Below, one piece after another: positions 8,621-16,876 of a stretch of 64,000 nucleotides of DNA. The stretch's first letter is position 1, and each line of letters starts with the position of its first letter. The DNA comes from [Clostridium] innocuum (lineage in GTDB: Bacteria; Bacillota_I; Bacilli_A; Erysipelotrichales; Erysipelotrichaceae). The translations under genes were made by a program, and so were the position numbers. Where the stretch lies: NCBI GenBank assembly GCA_012317185.1, contig CP048838.1, forward strand, positions 2,170,001 to 2,234,000, in the 5' to 3' direction. Below the pieces are notes generated by a model, which was given only the letters and a program-made list of their open reading frames with translations, had not been told where the DNA came from and did no database searches.

Positions 8621-9183
8621 TAGTCTTTTGCTCTTCCGGAATATTTTCCATCAGACGTGTTTACCAGCACCATTTCATCCTGATTGATGAACAGCGGCAC
8701 CTTGATTTCCAGTCCGGATTCCAATGTGGCATTCTTGCTTGCGGAAGTAGCTGTATCACCCTTGACAGCAGGCTCGCATTCCACGATCTGCAGTGCCACC
8801 TTATCCGGCAGAATCACACCGAGAATTTCACTTTCAAACATGGAAATATTAACGTTGTCATTCGGCTTCATGAAGTTCATTTCCCATTTCAGACGATCCT
8901 TAGGAATCTCAATCTGCTCATAGGTTTCATTATCCATGAACACCAGTGCATCATCTGTATCGTACAAATACTGCATCTCTTTCTTTTCAATGTGTGCAGG
9001 TGTGATTTTATCTCCACCGCCCCATGATAATTCTACATTTGATCCCGTTCTCAGGTTTCTGACTTTCGCCTTTACCACCATTGCGGAACGAGCTGTTTTA
9101 TTCTGACTCTGTTCCAGCACAACGAAGATTTCTCCATCCTGCTGAATTGTCATACCAGGTTTTAAATCATTGGAACTGATCAT
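8620..9183 (-). CDS. efp: Elongation factor P
   Basis: EF-P binds between the P and E sites and rescues ribosomes stalled at polyproline. The 187-residue length and three-domain layout are standard, ending in the conserved SGLEIKVPLFINQDE-type segment. The tip of the domain I loop reads KTARSAM instead of the usual KPGKGAA, so residue 32, normally Lys, is Arg. AAAGG lies nine bases upstream of the ATG and a clear promoter precedes it. It has its own terminator. Confidence 0.96.
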   Translation of the reverse strand: MISSNDLKPGMTIQQDGEIFVVLEQSQNKTARSAMVVKAKVRNLRTGSNVELSWGGGDKITPAHIEKKEMQYLYDTDDALVFMDNETYEQIEIPKDRLKWEMNFMKPNDNVNISMFESEILGVILPDKVALQIVECEPAVKGDTATSASKNATLESGLEIKVPLFINQDEMVLVNTSDGKYSGRAKD

Positions 9184-9225
9184 AATACATTCACCTTTCC
9201 TTTATATTTTCTTATGTCCTATTCT

Positions 9226-9253
9226 ATTTTATAGGATTTGACGCATTTGTCAA
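9226..9253 (-). promoter_or_regulatory. Sigma-A type promoter of efp
   Basis: Minus-strand TTGACA (9248-9253), a 16-base spacer and TAAAAT (9226-9231). The -35 box is part of a small inverted repeat, TTGAC-AAATGC-GTCAA. Confidence 0.7.
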
Positions 9254-9263
9254 ATTTTTTATG

Positions 9264-9294
9264 AAAAAAGTCTGATTTTTCACATCAGACTTTT
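9264..9294 (-). terminator. Intrinsic terminator of the comG operon
   Basis: Minus-strand AAAAGTCTGA / TCAGACTTTT stem, nine-base loop and six T. It overlaps the last codons of the 109-residue membrane protein gene. Confidence 0.8.
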
Positions 9295-9609
9295 AAAACG
9301 GATACTGTCCGCATACAGCATAAAGGCTATAAATGTTGTAAGATACAAATACCAGAAGGTTGTAACATCAAACAGCTCCTGCCGCCATTCAAAATAGCCA
9401 AGAAACAGCAGGACGATCACCAGCGTCAGCAAAAAGTCCTTTCCTTCCAGCGCCTTACAGTTTGCCTCGCGATAAAACAGCCTGCCAAACAGCAGCAGCA
9501 CAGCATACAGCGGAACCAGCATATAGGCTGTTTCATTCATAATCAGCAGCAGATTTCCAAGTCCTGCAAATGCCAGAAACAACAGTGTGCTCAACCCGAT
9601 CGTCAGCAT
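9280..9609 (-). CDS. Small hydrophobic membrane protein, unknown
   Basis: The 109-residue product is almost entirely hydrophobic, with about four transmembrane helices (LTIGLSTLLFLAFAGLGNLL, LVPLYAVLLLFGRLF, FLLTLVIVLLFLGYF, FWYLYLTTFIAFML). I do not recognise a family. AGGAGG eight bases upstream fixes the ATG at 9609. It is the last gene of the comG transcription unit, only 28 bases after the comGG-like gene, and the operon terminator overlaps its 3' end. Its position may mean a role with the pseudopilus or simply read-through. Confidence 0.65.
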   Translation of the reverse strand: MLTIGLSTLLFLAFAGLGNLLLIMNETAYMLVPLYAVLLLFGRLFYREANCKALEGKDFLLTLVIVLLFLGYFEWRQELFDVTTFWYLYLTTFIAFMLYADSIRFKSLM

Positions 9610-9637
9610 GTAAACCACCTCCTTGTTAGTGTGGTTC

Positions 9638-10111
9638 TCACTGCTGTAAATATACAACGTCCTGTATGGTACCATCTGTACGATCAAAGAATATCTGCAT
9701 ATGCACGGTATTGCTTTTTTGCGTATAGGTCACAGCGATATGCTCCTCCTCTTTTGTGAAATGAAAGTATGTGTTTCGAAACAGCACCTCCCATTCCTTC
9801 GGCTGCTCTTCCTTCTGCGGTTCCTCTCCTGTCTCGCTCTCTTCACCTTTTCTTTCTTTCATATCAGCTTCCGCATCAGCATCCGGCTTTAGAGTCTCCT
9901 GCAGATACCTGCGGCAGCTGTGAATTGCAAACAGGTCATAGGACTCCTGTAATCCACGTACGGCTGCATAGGCTGCAGCGCGCTGTACAAGCAGGGTGAC
10001 AAAGCAGAGGAAAATCAATAGCAGCAGCATGGCATACAGACTGATAAAGCCCTGTTCATTCACACGTAAGCAGTGCTTCTTCACGCTTTTCTTTCCGAAC
10101 CCATGTGACAT
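9638..10111 (-). CDS. comGG: ComGG-like minor pseudopilin
   Basis: This is the last pseudopilin-like gene of the comG cluster. The 157-residue product begins with a short basic leader ending NEQG, then FISLYAMLLLLIFLCFVTLL, a hydrophobic pilin helix. It lacks Glu at position +5, as known ComGG proteins do. The middle is acidic and Glu/Lys-rich. The ATG at 10111 has AAGGA eight bases upstream and overlaps the end of the comGF-like gene. Assignment rests on position and the N-terminus; sequence conservation of ComGG is poor. Confidence 0.65.
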   Translation of the reverse strand: MSHGFGKKSVKKHCLRVNEQGFISLYAMLLLLIFLCFVTLLVQRAAAYAAVRGLQESYDLFAIHSCRRYLQETLKPDADAEADMKERKGEESETGEEPQKEEQPKEWEVLFRNTYFHFTKEEEHIAVTYTQKSNTVHMQIFFDRTDGTIQDVVYLQQ

Positions 10112-10469
10112 AATAGCATTCCTTTCTCTTTTGAAACTGCAGCGCATCCACATCCTGCAGAAAAATTTCATAGCCGCTTCTGCGCACCAGACGCCTGCGG
10201 TCATATTCCAGTGTCTGCTTCTTTTTTTGATAAATGAAGGAAAGGGTGTTCTCCTGTAAAGACAGCCTGCTGCTTTGTGCAAGCAGGAAGCGAAGCTGAT
10301 ACATGGCGATGCGGTCTTCACTGTAGTAGACAGGCTCCTGCAGCCTTTGCAATACGGATACCACCGGCATCAGCAAAACACAGCTGACTGCAACACAGCT
10401 GAAGGCTACCAGCATTTCCACCAGGGTGAAGCCGCCGTTATTTCTGATAGGCTTCTTCCACTGCATCAT
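10056..10469 (-). CDS. comGF: ComGF-like minor pseudopilin
   Basis: The 137-residue product has a type IV prepilin N-terminus, RNNGG cleaved before FTLVEMLVAF with Glu at +5, followed by a hydrophobic helix. ComGF is a minor pseudopilin of the DNA-uptake pseudopilus and shares the long beta-rich C-terminal part seen here. Three in-frame ATG codons cluster at the start; 10469 is preferred because GGGG is then about seven bases upstream. It overlaps the ends of both neighbouring com genes, so translation is coupled. Confidence 0.75.
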   Translation of the reverse strand: MMQWKKPIRNNGGFTLVEMLVAFSCVAVSCVLLMPVVSVLQRLQEPVYYSEDRIAMYQLRFLLAQSSRLSLQENTLSFIYQKKKQTLEYDRRRLVRRSGYEIFLQDVDALQFQKRKECYYVTWVRKEKREEALLTCE

Positions 10470-10602
10470 TGTCATACCCCTTTCCTGTATCATGCATCGT
10501 ATGTGTCATTCCCGCACACTGCAGGCAGAGCAGTGCCAGAATGCCCAGAATCATCAAAAGAAACAATGCCTCCATCAAAACGACGCCACGCTTATCGAAC
10601 AT
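10438..10602 (-). CDS. comGE: ComGE-like short pseudopilin
   Basis: A 54-residue protein starting MFDKRG, then VVLMEALFLLMILGILALL. The Gly, the hydrophobic run and Glu at +5 after the predicted cleavage site are the prepilin-peptidase signature. It is shorter than B. subtilis ComGE (about 115 residues). It overlaps the comGD-like stop codon by 11 bases and the next gene by 32. The longer reading frame upstream is a shadow of comGD. Confidence 0.65.
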   Translation of the reverse strand: MFDKRGVVLMEALFLLMILGILALLCLQCAGMTHTMHDTGKGYDNDAVEEAYQK

Positions 10603-11011
10603 CCATGCGTCCGCTTCCCAGCTGTGCCACAAGCTGAACAGTGGAGGAGGCACTGCGGCAGTTCAGCGTGAAGGCCTTTGAAATCGTTCCCTGTGCGGTA
10701 TAGTGAAAGCTCATGGACGAACAGCTGGTGGACGACTGCAAAGAATAGATCTCACGATTACAATATACCTTACTGCCCTGAATCTTTATAGGGATGCTTT
10801 TGTGTTCTCTTATCGCCTGTGCCTGAGCCTTCGTACAGATTTCACGTATCTGCTGCACATCCATACGCAGCAGGATGCGCTGCTGCCGCTTCAGCAGCGG
10901 TGTCACAAGCAGTAGCACAGAGAGCAGAAGCAAAACAAGCAGCATTTCCACCAGGGTGAACCCGCTATCGCACGGCGGCCTGTCCATTGCTGATTTCAAT
11001 GGTGTCTCCAT
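10592..11011 (-). CDS. comGD: ComGD-like pseudopilin
   Basis: Prepilin N-terminus DSG followed by FTLVEMLLVLLLLSVLLLVT with Glu at +5, then a pilin-like C-terminal domain of about 100 residues ending in LGSGRMDVR. ComGD is a minor pseudopilin of the competence apparatus. Neither possible ATG (11011 or 10987) has a good ribosome binding site; the gene overlaps the comGC end, so coupled translation is likely. The shorter start gives a nine-residue leader, which is more usual for prepilins. Confidence 0.75.
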   Translation of the reverse strand: METPLKSAMDRPPCDSGFTLVEMLLVLLLLSVLLLVTPLLKRQQRILLRMDVQQIREICTKAQAQAIREHKSIPIKIQGSKVYCNREIYSLQSSTSCSSMSFHYTAQGTISKAFTLNCRSASSTVQLVAQLGSGRMDVR

Positions 11012-11264
11012 TCGGGCATCGGCGCTGTGTATCCTTTAAATATCCCTTACTGATTAAATCGGACATACTTTTCGGCGGACTCAGATTCTCCACCTCATAC
11101 AAAAGAATCTGTGCATTGGCAACCTCAATTAGTGCCTCACAGCCCTTGCTGCGTATGATTTTTTCCTTCTGCTGAATGTTGGGCAGCGTCAGCAGAAATA
11201 CGAGTGCGATAATGGATAATACGATCATCATTTCCAGAATGGTAAAGCCTTTGTTATTTTTCAT
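10965..11264 (-). CDS. comGC: Major competence pseudopilin ComGC
   Basis: ComGC is the main subunit of the transformation pseudopilus. The 99-residue precursor has the textbook leader MKNNKG then FTILEMMIVLSIIALVFLLT, with Glu at +5 for processing by ComC-type prepilin peptidase, and ends with a short globular domain. AAAGGA lies nine bases ahead of the ATG. It follows comGB with a 22-base gap. Confidence 0.93.
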   Translation of the reverse strand: MKNNKGFTILEMMIVLSIIALVFLLTLPNIQQKEKIIRSKGCEALIEVANAQILLYEVENLSPPKSMSDLISKGYLKDTQRRCPNGDTIEISNGQAAVR

Positions 11265-11286
11265 AAGTTCAATTCCTTTCCAATTT

Positions 11287-12240
11287 CTACATCTGTTCCA
11301 GCATTGTAAGCGGGATCAGCATAATCTGGTATACAAGCAAAACCACAACACCCACAAAGCTGTATGCAATGCACTGCACGGTGACTGCCGTACGCTTCAG
11401 CAGCCGCTCCCATGTACGTTCCTGCTGCTGCAGCCCTGTCTGCAGCATACTGCACAAAGAACCGGTAGAGCTGCCAATGCGAAACGACTGCTTGAAGATA
11501 TCGTTCAGCAGCACCTCACGCTCAATCACACAGAGGATATCCTCACCATTTTGCAGGCCGTTCATCAAATGCTTATGTAATTCACAAAACAGGGAGCCTT
11601 TTCGAATTTGCTCCAGATACTGCAGGGCGGTTCGTGTCGGTATACCCTGCTTCAGCAGTTCAACCATGTAGCCGGCGAACAGATAGGATTCCACATGGGA
11701 TACCAGCTTGCACAGGCGCGTGCTTCTTAAAACCAATGCATTCCGTATGGCAGGCTTATTTCTCAGATACAATGCACCAGCCAGTAAACACAGTGCACAA
11801 ACACCAATTAACCTGCAGCCTCCCTGCAGAAGACTCACACCGAGCAGCAGCCCTTGAAAGTCCTCCCCCTGATCAAAGCTTTGCAGCATTTGCGGAATGA
11901 TGGCAGTGCTGAATACCAGCAGCATCACATAGGCAAACACAAAGATAGAAACCGGATAAGCCGTTTTCTTTAAAAGACGGGATAGCAGATTCCGTTCAAA
12001 GTTATACAGCTGCAGGGAGCTGTCGATAGCCCGGCTCAGGGAGGTGATTTTCAGGAAGAAGGAAAGATGCTCAAAAAAGCGCCCTGTTCCCTGTGTTATC
12101 AAAATTTCCTCGATGCTGTGTCCCAGCTCCAGTTCTTCTCTGATTCTTGTGGTATCCTTGTCCAGCAGCTGTAAAGCCTCCAGATAGGGATAGCCGTTCT
12201 GCAGCAGATCATGCAGATAGCGCCATTCCTCATTACGCAT
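11287..12240 (-). CDS. comGB: Type II secretion F-family membrane protein ComGB
   Basis: ComGB is the polytopic membrane platform of the pseudopilus assembly machine. From the ATG at 12240 it has 317 residues, starting MRNEEWRYLHDLLQNGYPYL, with the T2SF repeats and transmembrane segments (VFAYVMLLVFSTAIIPQML, LIGVCALCLLAGALYL, SFVGVVVLLVYQIMLIPL). The start overlaps the comGA stop by eight bases. The longer frame upstream lies inside comGA and is not expected to be translated. Confidence 0.9.
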   Translation of the reverse strand: MRNEEWRYLHDLLQNGYPYLEALQLLDKDTTRIREELELGHSIEEILITQGTGRFFEHLSFFLKITSLSRAIDSSLQLYNFERNLLSRLLKKTAYPVSIFVFAYVMLLVFSTAIIPQMLQSFDQGEDFQGLLLGVSLLQGGCRLIGVCALCLLAGALYLRNKPAIRNALVLRSTRLCKLVSHVESYLFAGYMVELLKQGIPTRTALQYLEQIRKGSLFCELHKHLMNGLQNGEDILCVIEREVLLNDIFKQSFRIGSSTGSLCSMLQTGLQQQERTWERLLKRTAVTVQCIAYSFVGVVVLLVYQIMLIPLTMLEQM

Positions 12241-13225
12241 ATGGAAGGTCGATGACGGCTTCCTCCTGTGCAACAATTCCTTTTGAAACAGCAAGCTGAA
12301 TCTCCTGAAAAATATCACGATGCTGCTGAGGCAGCTGTTCCTCACGGAAGTAAGCATCCAGCTCATTTTGTTCCAGTATTTCATATATACACACCCTTTC
12401 CTGCGTTCCCTTTTTCTTGTACAGACGCTGTGCACAAACAGCACTCAGTGTATGATACAGTTCCTCCCTGCGCAAGCCGAATTCAAGCAGACGCTTGATT
12501 GCCTCACTGCAGCATTTGGCATGAATCGTTGTAAATATCAGATGTCCGCTTAATGCGCATCGAAGCAGCATACGTGCCGTGGATGGATCACGTATTTCTC
12601 CAATCATGATGACATCCGGATCATGACGCAAAAGCTCCTTGATTCCTTCATCATAGGTAAAGCCGCCTGCCTCATTGATCTGCAGCTGCAAATAGCTGTC
12701 ATCAAAGATTTCAATAGGGTCCTCCAGCGATACGACATGCAGTCTGTTCTCTTGAGCAATCCGCTTCAATATCGCGTGCAGGGTTGTCGTTTTCCCGCTG
12801 CCGGTGGGACCGCTCAATACGATGAGTCCGCTTCTTGTTTTCGTCCAGTTCAGAAAGCTGGCTGTCTGCTTGCTGTCTAAGCTCAGATCTTCCAGTGATA
12901 TTTCTTTGTGGTTGTTCAGCACGCGCAGTACCGCTGTCTGTTTTTCAAGCGTCGGCAGCAGGGAGAAGCGAAAATACAGAAGCTCCTGACGAAACTCATA
13001 CTGAAAATTTCCGCTTTGCGGCTGCAGAGTGTTTCCTAAATCCAGATTACTGATGTACTTCAGATAACAGAACAAGCCCTCATCAAATGCAGCGTTCTGA
13101 ACAGTTTCCAGACCATTCCATCCGCGTACCTGTACATGCAGCCTGTGCTGCATCAATGTGAAGTGTACATCGGTAGCCCGCTTGCGTTCCACCATGTGCA
13201 GCAGCTGTTCAAATTTTTCCTTCAT
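12233..13225 (-). CDS. comGA: Competence traffic ATPase ComGA
   Basis: ComGA is the GspE/PilB-family ATPase that powers pseudopilus assembly for DNA uptake. It has 330 residues, with Walker A GPTGSGKTT at 139-147, an Asp box VVSLEDPIEI, and Walker B region RHDPDVIMIGEIRDPSTA. It is slightly shorter than the B. subtilis protein and lacks a C4 zinc insert. AAGG lies seven bases before the ATG. It leads a seven- or eight-gene operon (comGA to the 109-residue membrane protein). I found no recognisable competence-activator box upstream. Confidence 0.95.
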   Translation of the reverse strand: MKEKFEQLLHMVERKRATDVHFTLMQHRLHVQVRGWNGLETVQNAAFDEGLFCYLKYISNLDLGNTLQPQSGNFQYEFRQELLYFRFSLLPTLEKQTAVLRVLNNHKEISLEDLSLDSKQTASFLNWTKTRSGLIVLSGPTGSGKTTTLHAILKRIAQENRLHVVSLEDPIEIFDDSYLQLQINEAGGFTYDEGIKELLRHDPDVIMIGEIRDPSTARMLLRCALSGHLIFTTIHAKCCSEAIKRLLEFGLRREELYHTLSAVCAQRLYKKKGTQERVCIYEILEQNELDAYFREEQLPQQHRDIFQEIQLAVSKGIVAQEEAVIDLPYA

Positions 13226-13301
13226 ACTCTCACCTTCTTTCTATTTACATACTTCTATACGTTTCAAAATGGCAAAACTCCTAAATTATTCTGAAAAAAG
13301 G

Positions 13302-13328
13302 TAAAAAAAAACGAGAATTATCCCGTTT
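13302..13328 (-). terminator. Intrinsic terminator after the GNAT gene
   Basis: Minus-strand ACGGGA / TCTCGT stem with a TAAT loop, followed by nine T. It separates the acetyltransferase gene from the comG operon. Confidence 0.8.
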
Positions 13329-13341
13329 TCTTAAAAATGTA

Positions 13342-13806
13342 TCATTTTAAATTCTTTTTCATGGTTTTAACCGCCGTCATATAGCCATGCTTTTCATAAA
13401 GCCTCTGAGCACTCCGGTTTTCCTGCAATACGTTTAGCTCCACATATTCCAGATGCCGTTCTCTGGCCCAGTGCTCCACCTCAAGCAGCAGGCGGTTACC
13501 GATACCAAGACCTCTGGCTTCCCGGCTGACCACCAGATCCATCAGCGTGGCATATGCATGCGGAATCACAAAGGAATCCGCCGGTGTCAGCTGCTTCATC
13601 ACCAGTGCCAAACCGAAAATACAGGAATTTTCCACAGCCAGCAGGATGTCGCAATCCTCCAGCCGGATCATCGTTTTTAAAAACTCCTCATCCTGCATAC
13701 CCCGACAATAGCTGAAGGGCTGCAGTCTTGCCATGTCTGCATATAGAACCTCATACAGCCTCAGAATTTCCCGTATATGAGACTGCGTCGCCGTAATGAT
13801 TGTCAT
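13342..13806 (-). CDS. GNAT family N-acetyltransferase
   Basis: A single-domain 154-residue acetyltransferase. Motif A for acetyl-CoA reads LVVSREARGLGIGNRLL (R/QxxGxG/A), and motif B ends NRSAQRLYEKHGY. The acceptor substrate cannot be told from sequence. The gene starts two bases after the stop codon of the metallo-hydrolase gene, so the pair is co-translated. It ends at a strong terminator. Confidence 0.85.
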   Translation of the reverse strand: MTIITATQSHIREILRLYEVLYADMARLQPFSYCRGMQDEEFLKTMIRLEDCDILLAVENSCIFGLALVMKQLTPADSFVIPHAYATLMDLVVSREARGLGIGNRLLLEVEHWARERHLEYVELNVLQENRSAQRLYEKHGYMTAVKTMKKNLK

Positions 13807-13808
13807 AA

Positions 13809-14420
13809 TCAGAACTGCAGATATGGGTTATAGCGAAATTCCATATCCAGCGTCGTATCCGGTCCGTGCCCCGGGTACACCTTCAGCTTTGAAGGCAGTG
13901 TTTCCCGTATCATCCGAAGCGTCTGCATCATTTTGGTATTGCTGCCGGTCGGTAAGTCCGTACGTCCGATGCTCCCCTGAAAGATGACATCTCCACAGAT
14001 CAGATTATCATCCCACAGCAGCATGGTACTTCCCTCACTGTGTCCGGGGGCGTCGATTGCCTGAAGCGTAAAGGCACCGATGCTGTTTTTACCCGGCTTC
14101 AGCTTTGTTACCGGACTGTTCACAACAACAGGAGCCTGATAGGAGAAGTTCAGCATCGGGTCCTGCAGCATCGCCATATCCAGCTCATTGATATAAACAG
14201 GACAGTGATATTTCTTAACAAGCGCATCCACACCGGCAATATGATCAAAGTGTCCATGTGTCAGCACAATCGCATCCACAACACCATTTTGTGAATCAAT
14301 CGTTTCCTGCAGCTTGTGAGATTTGCTTCCGGGATCAACAATCAGTACATGATTCTCTTCCCACAACAGGTAGGTATTTACCTGCACCATACCCAAAACA
14401 AAAGTATCCATCTTTTTCAT
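13809..14420 (-). CDS. MBL-fold metallo-hydrolase (YqgX / glyoxalase II-like)
   Basis: The metallo-beta-lactamase metal site is complete: THGHFDH, the later His of APGHSEGS, Asp of ICGDVIF, and PGHGPDTT. A 203-residue protein of this type next to comG and rpmG matches B. subtilis yqgX, a hydroxyacylglutathione-hydrolase-like enzyme, probably in thiol ester hydrolysis during methylglyoxal disposal. The substrate is not proven. ATG 14420 is preferred over an upstream GTG because GGTG lies six bases ahead of it. Confidence 0.88.
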   Translation of the reverse strand: MKKMDTFVLGMVQVNTYLLWEENHVLIVDPGSKSHKLQETIDSQNGVVDAIVLTHGHFDHIAGVDALVKKYHCPVYINELDMAMLQDPMLNFSYQAPVVVNSPVTKLKPGKNSIGAFTLQAIDAPGHSEGSTMLLWDDNLICGDVIFQGSIGRTDLPTGSNTKMMQTLRMIRETLPSKLKVYPGHGPDTTLDMEFRYNPYLQF

Positions 14421-14432
14421 GTCAGTCACCGA

Positions 14433-14460
14433 ATAAAAAAGACCGTAGTCGGCCCTTCTT
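14433..14460 (-). terminator. Intrinsic terminator of rpmG
   Basis: Minus-strand AAGGGCCG / CGGTCTTT stem with ACTA loop, followed by a T run. It begins at the rpmG stop codon. Confidence 0.75.
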
Positions 14461-14608
14461 ATTTTTTCTCCTTATGTAAAGTTTTCTTGTTACAACGTGG
14501 GCAATATTTCTGAATTTGCATACGTTCTGGATTTTTACGTTTATTACGTGTCCCGATGTAGTTTTCTTCGCCACATTCTGAACATTTGAACGTGATTCTA
14601 TCTCTCAT
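14459..14608 (-). CDS. rpmG: 50S ribosomal protein L33
   Basis: The 49-residue protein reads MRDRITFKCSECGEENYIGT and later YCPRCNKKTLHKEKK. It has both CxxC pairs, so it is the zinc-binding (C+) form of L33, a component of the large ribosomal subunit near the E site. GGAGGG lies five bases before the ATG. Position between the penicillin-binding protein gene and yqgX-like gene is as in B. subtilis. Confidence 0.95.
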   Translation of the reverse strand: MRDRITFKCSECGEENYIGTRNKRKNPERMQIQKYCPRCNKKTLHKEKK

Positions 14609-14661
14609 GTTGTCCCTCCTCGTACTTGCTTGAAAATTATATCATACTCTTTACAAAAAAG

Positions 14662-16734
14662 CTAATACTTTTTGAAAAACTCTTTTAAAACTTCCGGCAT
14701 GATATTGTAGGCGCACAGGTTTCCGGCAACGCTTTGATCATTTGTTGCAGATTCCGGTACGGAACAGGCAAATGCCACCTTGGCTTCCTTATCATATGGC
14801 GCATAGCCGACAAGAGAAGCGTTGGTATAATCTCCTACCTCGGCAGTACCGGTTTTTGCAGCTACCTGTACATCCAATGCCTTGATAGGGTCGATTGCAT
14901 GCTCTCCTGCAACCACCTCGCGAAAGCCCATCTGGATCGTTTCCAAATCCTCCTTGCTTCCCGGCAAAGCTGACAACACCTGTGTTTTATTTTCATATAC
15001 TGTATAATCTGTATTTACTTCCGTTGCCGTATTAACCAGCTTCGGCTGTACCTTTTTACCGCCATTGGCGATGGTTGCCGCATACTGCACAAGCTGAATC
15101 GGCGTATAGTTATCATACTGCCCGATGGAATAATCTAGTAATAATCCAGGATTCATAGTATTCCCTGTAAAGCCTTGTGCTTCATTTGGGACATCCAATC
15201 CTGTTTTTGTACCAAGACCAAACATAGAATAATAATTCCGCATCAGCTTGAAGGTTTTCTGCGCCATTTCATTTGTGATGCCCAGTGGCTGATTATATAC
15301 ATAATTACCGCCAGCTAATTTTATAACAGACTTAAACATATAAACGTTACTGGATACCGCTAATGCACGAATCGAATTCACCGTACCATATGTGTTGAAC
15401 GATTGCTTAAATGGAGTTCCCGCTATTTTCATTTGTTCATCCTGCTCGGTACTGTAGCGTGTCTGAATTCCCTGATCCAGCATCATATACACCGTAGCGC
15501 CCTTCACAACGGAACCGGACGCAAAGGCATCCAAATACGCACCACTGGAATAGTTCTGAATTTTCCCATCCTCATCCAAATATTTACCGCTCATCGCATA
15601 AATTTCACCGGTCTGAGGATTCATGAGGACAACGATCGCTTTCTTGAATTTTTCACGACCTGCTGTGCCTGCATACTTCTTTAATGTATCCTCCAGAATG
15701 TCATCAACCTTCTTCTGCAGCTCCACATCGATGGTAAGATGCAAATCATAACCATTCTTGCCGCTGCTTGTTTCATTCATAATGGCTGTACCATCGGAAT
15801 CATACGATATCTCACTGACTCTCGGTGTGCCGCTCAGTAAATCCTCATACTGCTTTTCCAGACCGCTTTGCCCGACACGATCCGTCAGCGAATACCCCAT
15901 CGCTTCGTAATAGGAGCGCAGCTCGGAGGGTACACCCTGCTTGGAGGTCGTAATACTTCCCAGCACATCACGCAGCGTATCCTTATATGGATATTCCCGC
16001 TTCCAGGAGCCTAGATTCACATCAAAGCCCCGGTATTTGTCTTTATTTTCCATCAGCTTTGCGACACTATCACTGTCCACATCCTCCAGAATCACCTTAT
16101 TCTGATTGTTGGGCAGCTTGCGCATAGACAGGTAAACTGAAAAAGCATCCTTTATATCATCATCCGCCAGCTCATCCACCATTTTCATCGTGATCCGGCT
16201 TCTGATTTTCTTTTCCTGTTCCTCTGCTGTCAGTGTTTCCTTCTCCTGTTCAGACAACAGGTTCTTCCCGGAGTCCTTATTTCCTTTTTCATCCTTATGT
16301 AAAAACATATACAAATCCTGATAATCCGAATTTGTCATACCCTTGTGATCTACCTTAAAATCCTTGGCAAAGGTTTGTGCCAGCTCCCATTGTTCCTCAC
16401 TTGTTGTATCCTTGGGAGGAAAGTAGACAATATTATGAGAGGAAACGGTCTTTGCAATGACCTTTCCGTTTCGATCCACCATCTCCCCGCGCGCCGTACT
16501 GTCCGTCTGCTTTTGCGATGAGTAATTTTCCAGCTTCGCTGCATAGTCCTCCTGATTTCTTATCTGCAGGAAAACCAGCCGTACAGAAACAACGGCAAAA
16601 ATCAGACAAATGATAATACCGAAAATAAAGATGCGCCTGTTTACGATTTTAAAATAATCGTTCTGCGTCTTCAGAACATCAGAGCTTCTGCTTAATTTTT
16701 TTTGATCAAGATCTCGAAAAGGATTTCGTATCAT
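14662..16734 (-). CDS. Class B penicillin-binding protein (PBP2-type transpeptidase)
   Basis: A 690-residue peptidoglycan transpeptidase. One N-terminal transmembrane helix (about residues 34-56) is followed by the dimerisation domain and the transpeptidase domain with SVVK at 408-411 (active-site Ser408), SSN and KTGTAE. The domain order and length match PBP2/PbpA, which acts with a SEDS protein in cell-wall elongation. The ATG at 16734 has GGAGG seven bases upstream; a GTG two codons earlier overlaps that site. It lies upstream of rpmG and is divergent from ispG. Confidence 0.92.
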   Translation of the reverse strand: MIRNPFRDLDQKKLSRSSDVLKTQNDYFKIVNRRIFIFGIIICLIFAVVSVRLVFLQIRNQEDYAAKLENYSSQKQTDSTARGEMVDRNGKVIAKTVSSHNIVYFPPKDTTSEEQWELAQTFAKDFKVDHKGMTNSDYQDLYMFLHKDEKGNKDSGKNLLSEQEKETLTAEEQEKKIRSRITMKMVDELADDDIKDAFSVYLSMRKLPNNQNKVILEDVDSDSVAKLMENKDKYRGFDVNLGSWKREYPYKDTLRDVLGSITTSKQGVPSELRSYYEAMGYSLTDRVGQSGLEKQYEDLLSGTPRVSEISYDSDGTAIMNETSSGKNGYDLHLTIDVELQKKVDDILEDTLKKYAGTAGREKFKKAIVVLMNPQTGEIYAMSGKYLDEDGKIQNYSSGAYLDAFASGSVVKGATVYMMLDQGIQTRYSTEQDEQMKIAGTPFKQSFNTYGTVNSIRALAVSSNVYMFKSVIKLAGGNYVYNQPLGITNEMAQKTFKLMRNYYSMFGLGTKTGLDVPNEAQGFTGNTMNPGLLLDYSIGQYDNYTPIQLVQYAATIANGGKKVQPKLVNTATEVNTDYTVYENKTQVLSALPGSKEDLETIQMGFREVVAGEHAIDPIKALDVQVAAKTGTAEVGDYTNASLVGYAPYDKEAKVAFACSVPESATNDQSVAGNLCAYNIMPEVLKEFFKKY

Positions 16735-16825
16735 GCGCACACCTCCTGCCCATTAGTATACCATAAACAAAATAGTGATTCCATACATTTGAAAATTTGT
16801 AAGATTTTCGTAATGGGGCAGCGGA

Positions 16826-16855
16826 TTGCTTTTCGCAAGCGACTTCTGCTATAAT
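16826..16855 (+). promoter_or_regulatory. Sigma-A type promoter of ispG
   Basis: TTGCTT (16826-16831), an 18-base spacer and a perfect TATAAT (16850-16855), 21 bases ahead of the ispG start codon. Confidence 0.65.
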
Positions 16856-16876
16856 GAAGACATGAGGTGAAACGAC

